64,000 bases of DNA. Source: Dipteris shenzhenensis (Eukaryota; Polypodiophyta; Polypodiopsida; Gleicheniales). The stretch lies in the NCBI GenBank assembly GCA_047967505.1, contig CM106538.1. One strand, 5' to 3'. The notes under the pieces were generated by a model. It ran no database searches, was not told where the DNA came from, and worked only from the letters and a program-made list of their open reading frames with translations. Both the position numbers and the translations under genes were made by a program. Of this stretch, positions 11,511 to 24,100 are shown one piece after another (position 1 is the first letter of the stretch; each line of letters opens with the position of its first letter).

Positions 11511-13550
11511 CTACACATCAGCCCCCACCCTGTACATCCAAGGCATCCCAAGCAAAGCATCACACTCTGGCAAAGGCATAATGTAGAAGTCCTCTTCATC
11601 CTGATATCCCTGGATATGCATCCTCAACTTGCCAATGATAGGAGTGACAGGTGTGTTGAGTTCAAGGTTGGCCATATCACACATGCCAGATGGCCCCATC
11701 TCCTTAGGCTTGATACCAAGCCTTCTTGCCATATCAGGAGTTATGAAATTCGCCTTTGCCCCAGAATCAAAGAAAAACAAACAATTCTGATTTTTTATTT
11801 TTCCCCATACTCTGCACATTTGAGTCTTTTTCGTTTCCTCTTCATCATTTGCATGTGGCAAACTCCCAATTACATCTGGAAGAAGTCCTGCGGAAGGTTT
11901 AGGCCTTTTGCCCTTCCGATCAGCCTGTTTATCACCATTCTTATCATCATTTGACCTATCTCTTTTCTTGGATGGGCAATCATAAGAGCGGTGTCCCTCT
12001 CCTTTGCATATAAAACATTTGTTTTGCTCCATGAGTGACTTTTTCTCTTCATCAGATAACTTGGTACGGGGCTGTTTATTAGGCTGTCCACGCCTTTGAC
12101 CAGCTTTGAATTGGGCTTTTCCTCCCTTTTGAAACAGTCGTTTGCCATAATTTTTATTTTCAGATTTGATGTCCTTATCCTGGTTTTTGGCAGCCTGTTT
12201 GCTGTCTTCTTTCTTGCTGTCCATAAAGCCCAAATTCTTCTCCTGCATCCGTGCATATGCTGTCCTTGCATTCTTAATTAATTGAGTCATAGAACCCACC
12301 TTGGTTTTGATGCAATAATCACATAACTCACTAGGCAATCCACAACAGTACCTCTCTATTTGCTCTTTCAAAGAAACATGCCTGTAAGAGCTCAATGGTA
12401 GCAAAATATCCCAAAACCTCTTGGTGTAATCATCAAGAATTTGTATGACAAGTCATGCCAGTGTGAAAGTACTTAACTTCAAAAGTTGGAGTAAGCCAAG
12501 TAGAAGAGAACACTTGCTTAAATTCCAGCCAAGGAGCAGGTGCATCTCCATGAAGCATAAGGTTGGTGTACCACTTAAGTGCATTGCCTTTCAAAAATGT
12601 GGCAACCTTCCTCATCTTGGATGCTTCTGTAAACAAACCCCCAAGAAATGTAGCATCAAATTGTTGAAGGAATGTGAGGGCTTTGTACCTGTTCTGTACT
12701 CCATTATATGTCTCAAACTCGACATGAGAACCACCATCGTTAAATTCTTTATATACATTTGATATTGGCTATCCCAAAGATGGCTGTATTTTTGCAGCAT
12801 TCCCTTCACTAGGGAGAGGGCTGAACATTAGGCATGGGAGCATATGTTGTGGCTTGCATGTCTGGCTGCATTCCCACATTGTCATAGATGGCTTGCTTTC
12901 TATACCTAGTTGGCGGTGAAATCAACATAGCATCAAAGATAGAACCTATACCAAAATATTCAGGTTGCTGCCTCAAATATGGTTGAGGTGGCTGAGCCAC
13001 ATTTATGGACTGCACATTATTATTTTGAGGAGTAGAAGTACCCAAACCAAGGCCTTGTGTTGGCTGCTCATACTGTTGCATTGGCTGTACTTTTTGTACC
13101 TCTTTCTCAAGTGCTCTTTTGGGGGAATCCTCTCTCTTGGAAGTCACTTTTTGAGTCATTTTTGATGGCTGTCCCTCATGGGAAACTGATGCATGAGTGT
13201 GCGGTCCGCCATGAGAAGCTGATGCATGTGTGTACTCACTCTTTCCGTGCTTGTGCTTTCTTGATTTCTTCTTCTTCTTGGCATTTGTTTGCACAATCTG
13301 AGCCAAATTTTGAGTCAGCTGAGTCAAAGCAGTCACTGCACTTGCAAACTGTGCATTAAACATGGTAGCATCCTCTGACTCACTGCTAGAACTAGTATCA
13401 CCGTTGAGCTCAGTTGTAGCTTCATGTGTAGCCTGCCCAAAAGGCATTTGTTGTGCTCCCTGCAGCTGTACACTAGCTGGATCATTAAGGCTTTCCTACC
13501 TTCTCCTTTGAGGAGTTGTGGAGTTCTCTTGCTCATGGGTACTCACCATG
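11511..13550 (-). pseudogene. Gypsy gag and aspartic protease
   Basis: The gag start is ATG at 13550. The frame meets an in-frame TAG near 13498, then continues to 12809 with a Lys-rich stretch (KKKKKSRKHKHGK). The gag core lies at 12433-12800 in another frame (VATFLKGNALKWYTNL). The last part, 11511-12404, is open for 297 codons. It carries the zinc knuckle CFICKGEGHRSYDC near 12000 and the protease motif FFDSGAKANFITPDMA near 11760. Neither knuckle nor protease motif is mutated, although the reading frame is broken elsewhere. Confidence 0.85.
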
Positions 13551-13640
13551 TTTATGGTTGTAATATTTAGCTGTCAAAAAGTGCAGCAAAGGAATCCTTC
13601 CACAAAACTACCGAGGCCCACCTCTTGAGAGAGTGTGTGG

Positions 13641-13659
13641 TATCCCGGCAATGAAACCA
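13641..13659 (-). promoter_or_regulatory. Putative primer-binding site of the Gypsy element
   Basis: On the minus strand TGGTTTCATTGCCGGGATA begins one base inside the 5' LTR. TGG is the complement of a tRNA CCA end, and TTGCCGGGA resembles a T-arm. I cannot assign the tRNA. Confidence 0.5.
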
Positions 13660-13660
13660 A

Positions 13661-15259
13661 TGAAACCGGCCTCTAATCACTCAGAGGGGAGTGGAACTAA
13701 ACCTTTAATCACTTTAGCACTTATTTACAGCTCACAAAGCATATATTACAACCATTAACCATTGCATGATTAACATTTGGCATTTGCCCATTTGTTCACA
13801 AACAAAACCACTGAAAGAGGGATGGAGGCTAGAATGCCCCTCCTCAACAAACATAGACAAGTGCACCCGATTGGCCCTAAACACCATGGCACCCCTTTTG
13901 GTATTTCTTTATATTTCACAGTGAAATGATTACAAGTTGCATCTGGGAGACCTTCCTTGCAACTGAGCACGCAGCCTCAATTCACTGAGCCTTCGTAAGG
14001 CTTTCAAGCATAGAACACCATCACATAAGTGCACTTAACCCATAGGCTCAATCCAAAGGCATTCTCTTTTCCGAGTGCAATTCCATTGGCTGTCCAGATG
14101 CAATCACATTGCACCCCAGCTGCACTCTCTTTGAGTGGTTTCCAGATGGCATTTTCAAAGCTTTTCAAAGCTCCAAAATAAAATCAGCAAAGTACCTAAC
14201 CAGAATGACTCATGTAGCACTGCCTGGGCACTTGTGAACTAAGAAAGAGGCGGCACACGAGGCCAACCAATAGCTTATGGCAAAAAGAAATTGCAGCAGA
14301 AACATCACAACTCACCAAGCCTTGAAAACTCGAACCAAGTCCTCAATCACCAAGAGGACATAGTAGCCAATGCCCAATTGCATTCTCAGCCAAAGAGGAA
14401 TGCAAAGGCATGAAGAAAGAGCATTTACAAGAGCCGACCAGCAAGAATTCCACTGAAAAGTGCGAAAAAAAGCAAATCTGTCGCGAAGAAGTGGGAGTTC
14501 TTGGGCTCAAAAGAAGCGTGCTTCAGAGAGGAATGCATTGAGAAGGTTTTGGAGAAGTTTCATCGCCGAAAAGTCCTCCAAAACTGAGGAAAACCAGTCA
14601 ACCAGTGTGTGGGACCACTCAAAATTCAACAGAAAGCTATAGCTTTGCAAGAGGAGAGGCCCAGGAGGCTGTAGAAGCAAAAAGGTCCAAAAAAAGCCAC
14701 TTTTGCAAATTCGACCAGCAAAAGAAGTGCTCAACTCTGCCCGTTCTACCAAACGCACAGAGGGAAAAACATATCATTGCGAAGGGGAGGCAAAGGGGAA
14801 GCCATCGGGCCAAACGGAAGTTGAGGAATCCAAACGAGTGAGGAGTTATGAATAAAAACGGAATTCAGCTGAAGGAGGTTGAAAAACCAGTCCAAAATCT
14901 CAACAAAGGGAGAAGATGAGAGAGAAAACCACAAATGTGAAGTTTAGAAGGCCCAGGAAGGTCCAGGAATGGCAAAGGAGCATGTAGAAGGCACTAGAGC
15001 CACTTGGAACTCTAGGGGGACCATTGAAGGTACATGGCCCTCTAGGGGGCCCATTAAAAATGCCATGTCATCATTTTCCGACGACCACTCTTTTAATTCC
15101 TTGGAATGCCTTTGGGCCTAAGGATTAATTACACTTACGTGCTAGGCACCGTGCCGCGTTTAATTACGCATTATTAAGCCCATGCTTGGATTTTTAAAAC
15201 CAAAGTTGTCACGGTCTTGTAGTACATTAAAGTACTTAGAATTTCACACCCCCGTGACA
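13661..15259 (-). repeat. Gypsy 5' LTR (1599 bp)
   Basis: Direct repeat of 6537-8133. On the + strand it starts TGAAACCGG and ends CCCCGTGACA, followed by the TSD copy AGGATG. For the minus-strand element this is the upstream, promoter-bearing LTR. Confidence 0.9.
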
Positions 15260-15265
15260 AGGATG
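15260..15265. repeat. Gypsy TSD, right copy
   Basis: AGGATG, identical to 6531-6536. Six bases is one more than the usual five for Gypsy elements. Confidence 0.7.
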
Positions 15266-16120
15266 ACTTATGTTCTTATGTGGTAATGCAAGGTCATTGG
15301 TCCTCAAAATGGTGTCCGGTCTAGAGACACATGCTTAGAGGGGTGTTTTCCAACAGAGTTGTATCCTCCCACAGTTGCTTGGCGGTAGTGAATCATGCCA
15401 TGTATATGGGCCTAGAGATGGGCTAACCAACCACACACATTTTGGCATGCTTGTGTGGAGTAAGAACTGCCAAGTGGCTCTAGGCCATGTCAAAGCGGTT
15501 CGGCCTCAAGGGTGAACTCACCTACCAATGACAAGTGTTTGGCAGGTCTTGTCAAATGGATAGTAAATTCACTTACCTTTAGCCACCTAGCATACTTATA
15601 GAGCAAGTGGCTGCACTCTTTCCCACTCGAGTTGTAAAGCATGCACTAGCATGCATGAGAGAGAAGAGTGTTACAAGAATCCTGCAGCCCTTCCTTAGAT
15701 GAAGCTTAGATTTGCATGTACACTAGATAAAGCTGTGAGTACATCCAGCACTAATAGTGAGCGTTACAAGAATCATACAGCCCCTCCTTGTCCTCCCTAT
15801 CCCTCGGTTCTTCCTTCCTGCACATGTCCAAGCATAACGTCATAGTATCTATAGCAGTTTCAATTTATACAGACTCTACTTCAAATCAGTAAAACCTTCT
15901 TATGCTCTAAACTCATAACTCTCACTCCGGGCAATTCTAAGTACAGGTGGCCTTTAAAGCTTGCATATTGAAAATCCGGAATTTGGAATTATCTGCCAGG
16001 GAATTAAAAAAGTAGATTAAGGAGAGTTTGAGATTTTCCCAGAGAATGTTAGCAGTTCGAGGAATTGATTACCTGTTTGAGATGAAGTTAAAACACCACA
16101 TTGTGATGTAAAAGTTGACA
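15266..16120. other. Sequence without recognisable features
   Basis: This continues the DNA that lay left of the Gypsy insertion. No frame longer than 60 codons is present and I recognise no element. It is probably PRMT6 intron or decayed transposon sequence. Confidence 0.3.
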
Positions 16121-16124
16121 TTGT

Positions 16125-17490
16125 GTGAGAAATATCTTTCGCGGGTGCAACTTTCAATAGAACATAAAAAATCTGCATTTGTACGATTAGATATATTTTA
16201 GTTGTTGGGTTAGGGTTGGTCGCCTCCCCACTTGTGAACCCCCAAATGAGGAGAGCATGGGGGGGCAGTATTCAGACACAGGAAATCAAGGGAGGATATA
16301 CTTGCCAGTTGGGGCACTCTTGGAGGGCAGAACATAGGCGAGTTTGCCACGTGGCTGTCCATGCTTGGAGAAGATCAGACTGCGCAGAGAATCTATCAGA
16401 GAACAGCTGCGATGAGGCAGGATTGATGTCATCTGCAGTACGGATCTGCGTCAGCACTACGGACACATGTACGGGCCTGTTTGGAGTGGTTCCGGGGCCT
16501 GGAAGAGGTCCAGACAGATGCAGTTGTACAGCAGCAGGGTGACGCCCTGATTCATGGCAGATTTGGAAGGGTAAAGGCCTGGTTGCACGTGGGTTTAGCC
16601 TGGGCCAGTGGCAGCCTGCCACGTGGTCAGGCTGGGCCAGCCAGCCGTCAAGTTTTGTGCCCCCACAGGGGGATTAATGGGAAGGACTAAAGTTGGGTGG
16701 GGGGACTGATTGGGTCGGCCCACTCCCCCTACCCAGTCGGCTGAAATGGGGGGGCTACCAGTCCCTATAAAAGGAGGCTTTTGGGCCTCATATCTCATCA
16801 CCCAACAGATGGATCAGCAAGAGAACCCAGCCTTGGGCCTACATCAGGAGGCGAAGGAGGGGACCAGAAGCTGCAGACATAGAGCGACTGACTACCCCAG
16901 CAGTAAGGTGGAGGGATCACTGGACAGAGAGTCTACATAAGCTTAGAGGAGCATGTGGGCTCAAGGATCTAGAAGGACTCAGACCTCTTGTCTATTGTAT
17001 CCATTTTTGGATGGAAATATACTTTTGTTGGTGCTATATCTCTCTTGGATCTTTGTCTATTTACTGGCTTGCACACTCACTTATGGTTGTGAAGTACACA
17101 CAAGTAAAGAAGTTTGATTTTGTAGTGAAACACTTCCACGTTGTAATTCCTGGGGATGCTCTATCAGTCTTCCGCTGCGGGATATCCTCTGTAGGGATTT
17201 GATTTCTAACACTAGTTTTACAAAGGTATATTTTTCTATCATCTATCGAACATGCGAATTCTTGGAATTTTTGGTCCAAGTTGTGATCAGCGCTGTTCAA
17301 CTATATCAAAATATCCTTCATGGGTGCATAACTTAAAATTCTCAATAGAACATCACAAATCTGAATTTGTAAGATTAAATATATTATAGTCTTAACAAAG
17401 GTATATTTTTCTATCACCTTAGTGGACATGCAAATTCTTTGAATTTTCCTCCATGTTTTTCCTTTATGGACAATACTTTCTGCTGAAATT
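16125..17490. repeat. Tandem duplication (about 180 bp), first unit split by a solo LTR
   Basis: The first unit (16125-16202 plus 17212-17316) and the second (17317-17490) share CAATAGAACAT, then ATCTGNATTTGTANGATT, ATATATT, and ACAAAGGTATATTTTTCTAT in the same order. Removing the LTR at 16203-17211 makes the two units colinear. Related single copies occur near 34925 and 52890. Confidence 0.6.
16203..17211 (+). mobile_element. Solo LTR (1009 bp)
   Basis: It starts TGTTGGGTTAGGG and ends TTTCTAACA, with the TGTT/AACA inverted ends usual for LTRs. It is flanked by TTAGT and CTAGT, a 5-bp target duplication with one change. A TATA box (CCCTATAAAAGGAGGC) lies near 16765. No internal coding region or second LTR is present. 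The first 60 bases include CCTCCCC...CCCCCAAATGAGGAGAGCATG, shared (inverted) with the solo LTRs at 33533 and 56365. Confidence 0.75.
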
Positions 17491-18035
17491 TGAAAGAAAT
17501 TTGTACCATTCATTAGGGGATAGGTTCATATTGACATGGTTGACCCATGGATGATGACATACCATTGCTGGAAACAATCCAGTTAGCTTCTTGCATCGTG
17601 CAGGTGTGAATTTCTTTTGTTACATGAAGTCCTTTGTAGTTATAAACCGACCTTTTTAATTACAATCATATGGATGGTTTTCTAGTGCCATGATTGACTG
17701 CATGTCTAGTTTAAGAAGTTACATATATGTAGCTACTGGTTTTCACATAGGCACATTTATTCATTTCACATCATCTTTCCAATTTATTGTGGTATGCATG
17801 TGATCGTGCGGGTGCCCACATTGTATGGTCCAGAATGACATCTTTTACTAGGTTTGGACTTCCAAGATACATGTGGATTCAAAGGAAATACTTGATTTGA
17901 AAAGCAATGCTATAATCAACGTCAAATTGTAAACCCCTTATCTAGGCCTGCCTTATTGGGATGTGATGCCTTTAATTAGGCTAGTACTGTTTCCTTGTTT
18001 CTCTTTCTTAGCCAACTGTTTTTCTTCTTTAACAG
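17491..18035 (+). other. Intron sequence upstream of the first visible PRMT6 exon
   Basis: No coding or transposon motif is visible. It ends in a pyrimidine tract and acceptor, TTCTTCTTTAACAG, directly before the exon at 18036. I looked for exons carrying methyltransferase motif I and the N-terminus between 15260 and 18035 and did not find them. Confidence 0.45.
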
Positions 18036-18101
18036 GCAAGGGAGGTGGTGAAAGCAAATGGACTCTCAGAGACCATAACTGTTCTTGTTGGTAGAGTCGA
18101 G
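18036..18101 (+). CDS. PRMT6: PRMT6 exon a
   Basis: It encodes AREVVKANGLSETITVLVGR then VE, 22 codons in phase 0. The acceptor is AACAG and the donor GTAACA. This is the core just after the SAM-binding acidic residue of motif post-I. Confidence 0.85.
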
Positions 18102-21100
18102 GTAACATCATACTTTTATTGTAAACGTGTAGTGGTTGCTTGCTTAATCTCCGTTTTGGGATGAGGGCTACCACAAAATCTGGAATGTTTGGGATTTTTG
18201 TGAGAAGGTATTTCATTTTAATGCAAAGGGTTGCTGCAAGAAAGCATTCCGTTTGTGCTTCCTTTAGTGTGAGGTGGTTGTGTGCAGTAATACTTTCTGG
18301 CATATTTATTTTTGGCTCATTATTGGTAAAATTTATTACTATGTGTCAGAAAAGATATATGTTTGTTTTAGCTAGGTGTGCTGAATTCTTTGAATTTAAC
18401 TATTATTTGGACATGATTTGCATACCTGCATATGATGAAATATTTTGAGGGATAATGATTGTTTGTTGACATCTCTGCTGTGACAGGAAGTGCAAATAGA
18501 TGAAGAAGTTGATGTTATCATTTCAGAATGGATGGGTTATATGCTTCTTTATGAGGTACCCTGCAATTCTATTGCTTAGCTCTGCTAATCAAAATGTCTA
18601 TGTGAAGGAAACAACAGTATAACAAACCATGAGTAAGAAGATTAGGTTGGAATTTCTACATCACCAAGCACACAGTTAGCATCTTCTGTTTATTTGTGTA
18701 ATCTTTGATCACCATAATTCTCTGCTTGTGCTTGCCTTTTTTCTTCTTGTTCCTCCTGTATAGAGCATGCTTTCCAGTGTTATTTGTGCTAGAGACCGAT
18801 GGTTGAAGCCTGGGGGCATCATACTACCTTCACATGCAACGGTAGGGGTCATTCGATCTGGTTTTCATTTTTCTCAATTTCATCCCATTTTTTAGCAATT
18901 AACTTAATCATCCAAACGATTCCGTTTTGATTTATGCTTACTTTTAGGATCTATTGTAGGAAAGTTCCTCCTTGATGCAAGCATGGAAGGGAATACAATA
19001 TATGATCACTGCTAATACATTTTAATCTTCTGTTTGCAAATTTGTTGCAGTTATACATTGCACCCATCACAAATGCTGAGCGGTATGCTGAGAGCATAGA
19101 CTTTTGGCGTAACGTGTATGGTATTGATAGTAAGCGTTTCAACATCACCAATGCTTACAGCAATGTTGCTACTGCATTATATTTTGCCCTCGTGAAGTGG
19201 TGACAAAACAACCAAAAGATCATGTGAGAGAGTCTCTCTTTACATTGAAGCCCTTTGATTTTGATATAGATAGTGGCTATGAATGTAGTGTCAGCTATGC
19301 TTCCACTTGCGAAACAATGCTCATTCGAGGAGCCTTGCATCGAGTCAATCTCAGTTGAGAATGTTCTATCTTGGCCTATCCAGGTAAGTGCATGCAGAGA
19401 CACATCAAAACACACAGAAGAAAATATTTGTTTTATCATCTTTTTTGTGTCTACACCAGGGGATTACTTCATTCTTCCTTTCAATGGGTTTCTCGAGGAT
19501 GATTGAAGCATCTAGATGCCTGCTTTTGCAAACCTCTTGTGGAATTGTAAACTTTTGAGAAACTATAGTTTGGCAGATCCCTGACATGCTAGAAGATGTA
19601 CTCTTCCTGAATTACAGCTTGGAATGATATGAATGATTGAGATCAGTTCCTCTTCAATGCATTGAATTTTGAAAAGAGACCATGCCCTCTTTACGAAAAA
19701 TAAAATAAAAATTTGGATCTCCTTAAAAAATTCTCGTCAGGCATTAGTTCATGAAATATTCTAAGGTTAACGTTCATGAAAGGTCTTGAAAGTTGTTGTT
19801 ATTAACTAGTGAATGTTTGAGAGAATTAAGACTTGTATAGTCTGCATGGATTTATGTATACTCTGTCAGTGGAGCCACAAACCATTAGGTTTCAAAGATG
19901 AACCTACTTGTTAAAGTTGACTTTATACAATCCTATACTTGGGGCTCATATGTTAGATAGCTCGCAATGATCAAGCAGCAGAAATCTAACCAGGACTTGG
20001 CTTTGACTTCTCTGGAGATGCACTTTGTGATCAGCATTAGCTGTTATCATGACACTCCCTCTGGAACTTGCCGCTGAAAGGCAAATGTATACGATTAGCC
20101 TCTGTGGTTATTAAGAGGGATTGTCATGAAGATTGTGCATGTTCTAGCTCACGACCGGCTTCTCATGGAGGGTGGGGTGGAGCGGGTAGGGTTGGCAAAC
20201 AAAGCTCTTTGTGACCTTGAGGGGTGTGAGATCTGTTGGACTTAGAGGGGGGTTTGGAGACCAATGGCTTCTTTGCGGAGTCTTTCCTTTTACTACACTA
20301 TGTACTGCTTCTGCCCAGAAATCTTTGGGAAGCTCTTTGCCATCCAGCATTTACCTTACCATTTTTATTATGGATCTGTGTCATCTTGTTCAACAACATG
20401 TATCCACTTGCTTGGTAATATTTCTTTTTGTTTTTCAATAGTATGCTTATTAAGAAATGAAATGTTTTCCTACTGTTCAGTTACGGTCAATGGGGACTAT
20501 GTCTAGCATTTGAGGGTGGACCCCCTTGCTTGGGGTTATGGGGGCATTAGTGACCCATAAGAGTGATGGCCTCTCCTTGAGAGGGACATCTGGAAACGAT
20601 ACCCCACCTGTGTACCCAAACATGGGACCAATCAAATGCACAGATTGCATACTGACCTAGGAACCATTCAAGAGAATGTTCCCTGAGCTTTGGGTGTGGG
20701 CCTAGCAGCATGCCAAGAGTAATGGAGATACAAGATAAGACGACAAACAAATGAGCTCAATATGGCTCAATTATGACCTTAGAGTATGTCAGTAGATAGT
20801 CCAAGCTGTTAGGAACGTGTGCGTGCGATTAGAATTGAATTCTGACAACTTTGAAATTTTAGGGTTTTTGGGAGTGACACATGGCAGAATGCCACACGGA
20901 ATCTAGACTGGCATGTCAGTCCACCTGTCCCACACATGTGGCAGCATGTATGGCAGGGCATGCAGGCCAAGTGTTTGGCCCCAAATCTGGTAGATTTGGG
21001 TAGATTTGGGACAGGTTGTGGGCTGTCCTCTTTGGGACTGCAGCCCACCAAAATTTTGGGACAAGTGTCCACCTTCCACTCTGGGCCGGGGGGGGGGGGG

Positions 21101-24100
21101 GGGGGGCTTGAGCCTATAAAAGAAGGCCTCTCCCCTTCATTCCCTACATGAAAATTCATCACTTTTCTTCTCCCTCCTTTTGGTTGATGCAGCAGAACCT
21201 CTCCAGCTCCTTGGGTGCAGCCAGCTTCTCCCTAGGCCATTCTCTAACCTCAGCAGCACTTTATCTCTCTACAGCAGCACACACTCTCTCTACAGTTCCA
21301 GCCCCTCCTCTCCAGAAATCTGCCCCCTCTCAGCTCTTCTGGAACAGCAGCAGCATCCTCTCTCCTTCCCCTAGCTTGGAGCAGCCACAGCCCCTTTCTC
21401 TCTCTTGCTGCAGTCTTTCTCTCTCTACTGTTCTAGCCCCTTCCCCTTGCAGAAATCGGCCTTTCTCTGCACCTCTGGAACAGAAGCAGCTTCTCTCTTA
21501 CATCCTTTCCCTTGGGGTCAGCATTGGCACTCTCTCTCTACAGCTATCACTCCATAAAGGCTTTCTCTCTCTAGCCTACAGGCTGTTTTTCTCAGCTGTT
21601 CTCATTCCAGCCCCATTTCCACACTCTCCTCACCCAAGGGAGCTTCAGAGGCATCAAGGACTTCATCTACAAAAGGGTCAAGTCACGAAGGGAGCATGTA
21701 TTGTCAAGTTTATCTCATGTTGTTTCTACTATCTTTCTAGAAACTAGTGCTTGCTTTTAATGTTGGATGTAAGTGGTGATTGTTTCAGGCTTCTTTCTTG
21801 TGGATTGGGCAGGCCAAGAGTTGAAACCTGAGCTTGGAGTCCTCCTTTCTGTTGTCTACCTTGTACATATGCTCTTGAGTCTTGTATGTAGGTCCTAGGC
21901 TTTCAGTGAGTTCATTGGTTTGGATGGTGCATTGCACCTTGGTCTTGTATCTCCATTTTCAAGAATAAAGTAAGCTTGGATAAGGGGGGGGGGTTTGTCT
22001 TGGCCCCTTAATCATATTGCAATTTCCAATGATGTCACTTTGTGTTTAAGCTGTATAAGTCTTAATTCCAGCTTAATTGCAATCGCTTAGGTTCAAACAT
22101 ATATGTTTGGTAACTCGCAATCATTTCATTCAAGCGCCTCTGCAAAATCCGTTGTCTGAATTGATAGAAAGCACCGAGTAGTTTACAATCCGTTCTTCAT
22201 TCTACTACTTTACTCTGAGATATAGTAAGTACTGTAGTAAGCTGACACTTGATCCCTCTTGAGCTATGAAGCTTTATTAATTCTGTCGACAAGAATTCTC
22301 CTCCTCTATCTGTCCTTTTAGCTTTTATTTCTTTCTAGTTTCATTTTCCACAATTGCCAGCATTCTTTAAATTTGTGAAACACGTGAGATCTTTCTTGAG
22401 AAAGCAATGTCAGTTTTGACTATTAAAATTATCTATGAGGTTTAGAAAATGAACTGCACCTCCAAGTGATGTTGTAGACATGTCTCCACAAATATATGAG
22501 AGTACCAGTTGAAGAATATGGTTGCCTTGCTTGCTTGCTTGCCCTCCGATGGAGTGCTAACAAAGGCTTCATACAAATGTTATGTGACCCTCCTTTGATT
22601 CAAAGATGAAAAATGTGAAGTATTTCTACTATGGCAAGGCGCACTATGCTAAGGAATGTATGAAGAAAGCAGCCAACAAGAAGGATGGCAACGAGAAGCC
22701 CAAGGAGTAGACCAACAGCAACGGCAACATTGTCATTGCTCATCATCGAGGAGATACCACTGATTGCCAATGTGGTAACTGAACGAGAGGATGTCTAGTA
22801 TGTTTGCCACCCTGCACATTACCAAGAAGTGGGAATAGTGCAGTTCCATGAGAGCAGTGGATCCTAGGTCATCAGTCATAGTTGATGACAACTCAACGTG
22901 TCTAGTGGAATGAATAGGCAGCAGTGTTCCAGGCGAGACAGATGTACTTACAGATTGTTAGCACTTAGCCTTGGTATGGCCTTGTAGGCTAGTCTTAGGA
23001 CCTAGTCAACCCTTAGGTTGACTTCATTGGTCAACCATTTGGTTGACTTAGGGGCCATATAGGCCACCCCTTTGTACTTTCTCATATCCATTTGCGAGTA
23101 CTCATGTTTGCTTCAGCTTGTTGTTTGCTCCCTTGCATTCCACTCCATTTCCATTGCTTTTCCTGCACCCAGCAGTAGTATCAAAGCGGGTTCTCTTGCT
23201 CCTACCTGCCTCCCCTCATGCTCTCCCATTGCTCCTACCTGCCATTTTGCTCCAATTCAGTCCTATGCCTCATTTTGTTGCCAGAAAGATGTTATGGAGC
23301 AGAAAAACAGTCCAACAACTGTTTTTGGACTTTTTGAGACTATAGAAGCTAGTGCCGTGGCTGAATCTGTAATTCCTGATAAACATCTATGGCATGAGAG
23401 ATTGGGAACTTCAACAATTTGGTGAAGACACATTTACATGACATGGTCATAGATCTTCCACCCATGCATGCACTTCAAAAAGATGTATGCGAGGGCTGCT
23501 TGTTGGGCAAAATGCATAGCTTTCCATGTCCCAAGGATGGGACCCTTGGTGCATCCAAAAAGTTGCACCTCGTACATATGATGTGTGCGGACGGATGCGG
23601 ACCGCATCACTTGGGGGGTACTATTACTTTGTTACTTTTGTAGATGATTCAGAGAATGAGAGTGGGCTCTTGACAATTTCGCACTAACAAGGGGGGTGAG
23701 TACATGTCCTGGGAATTTTTTGACTTTTTAGCAGCCCAGGGTATCATTCATCAGTGCATAGTGCCATACATTCCGCAACAAAATGGGCTTGCAGAGCATA
23801 AACAAAGAACATAAACAGAAATGGGCCGCTGCATGCTTAAGGGAAAGTCTTTGTCCAATAAATTCTGGCTGGATGCAATTATGTGTGCCAACTATATGCT
23901 CAACCGGGCACCCACTCGGGCATTGAAGACCATGACTCCCTATGAAGCATGGACAAGTCGTAAGCCTGTCATTTCTCGCATGCGGGTGTTTGGGTCTCTT
24001 GTGTATGTGCATGTACCCTCGTGTAAATTTTGCTGATAATATGATCATGGATTTACCAAAAAAAAAAAAAAAAAGTATGTGCATGTACCCTCTCATGAGG

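Larger units (their letters stand above)
6537..15259 (-). mobile_element. Ty3/Gypsy chromovirus, nearly full length, decayed
   Basis: Two long direct repeats (6537-8133 and 13661-15259) bracket a minus-strand gag-protease-RT-RNase H-integrase region ending in a chromodomain-like tail. LTR ends are TG/CA. A purine tract abuts the 3' LTR, a TGG-start primer-binding site abuts the 5' LTR, and AGGATG is duplicated outside. The first 130 bases of the two LTRs show about five substitutions, so the insertion is not recent. All pol domains are broken by frameshifts or stops. Confidence 0.9.

Noticed and set aside
16203-16225. GGGTTAGGGTTGG, telomere-like
   Set aside because: Only two units, and it is part of the LTR start. 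No array is present.
21148-21747. 199-codon Ser/Leu-rich frame after a TATA box
   Set aside because: It is a translation of a pyrimidine-rich LTR leader with low complexity and no motif.
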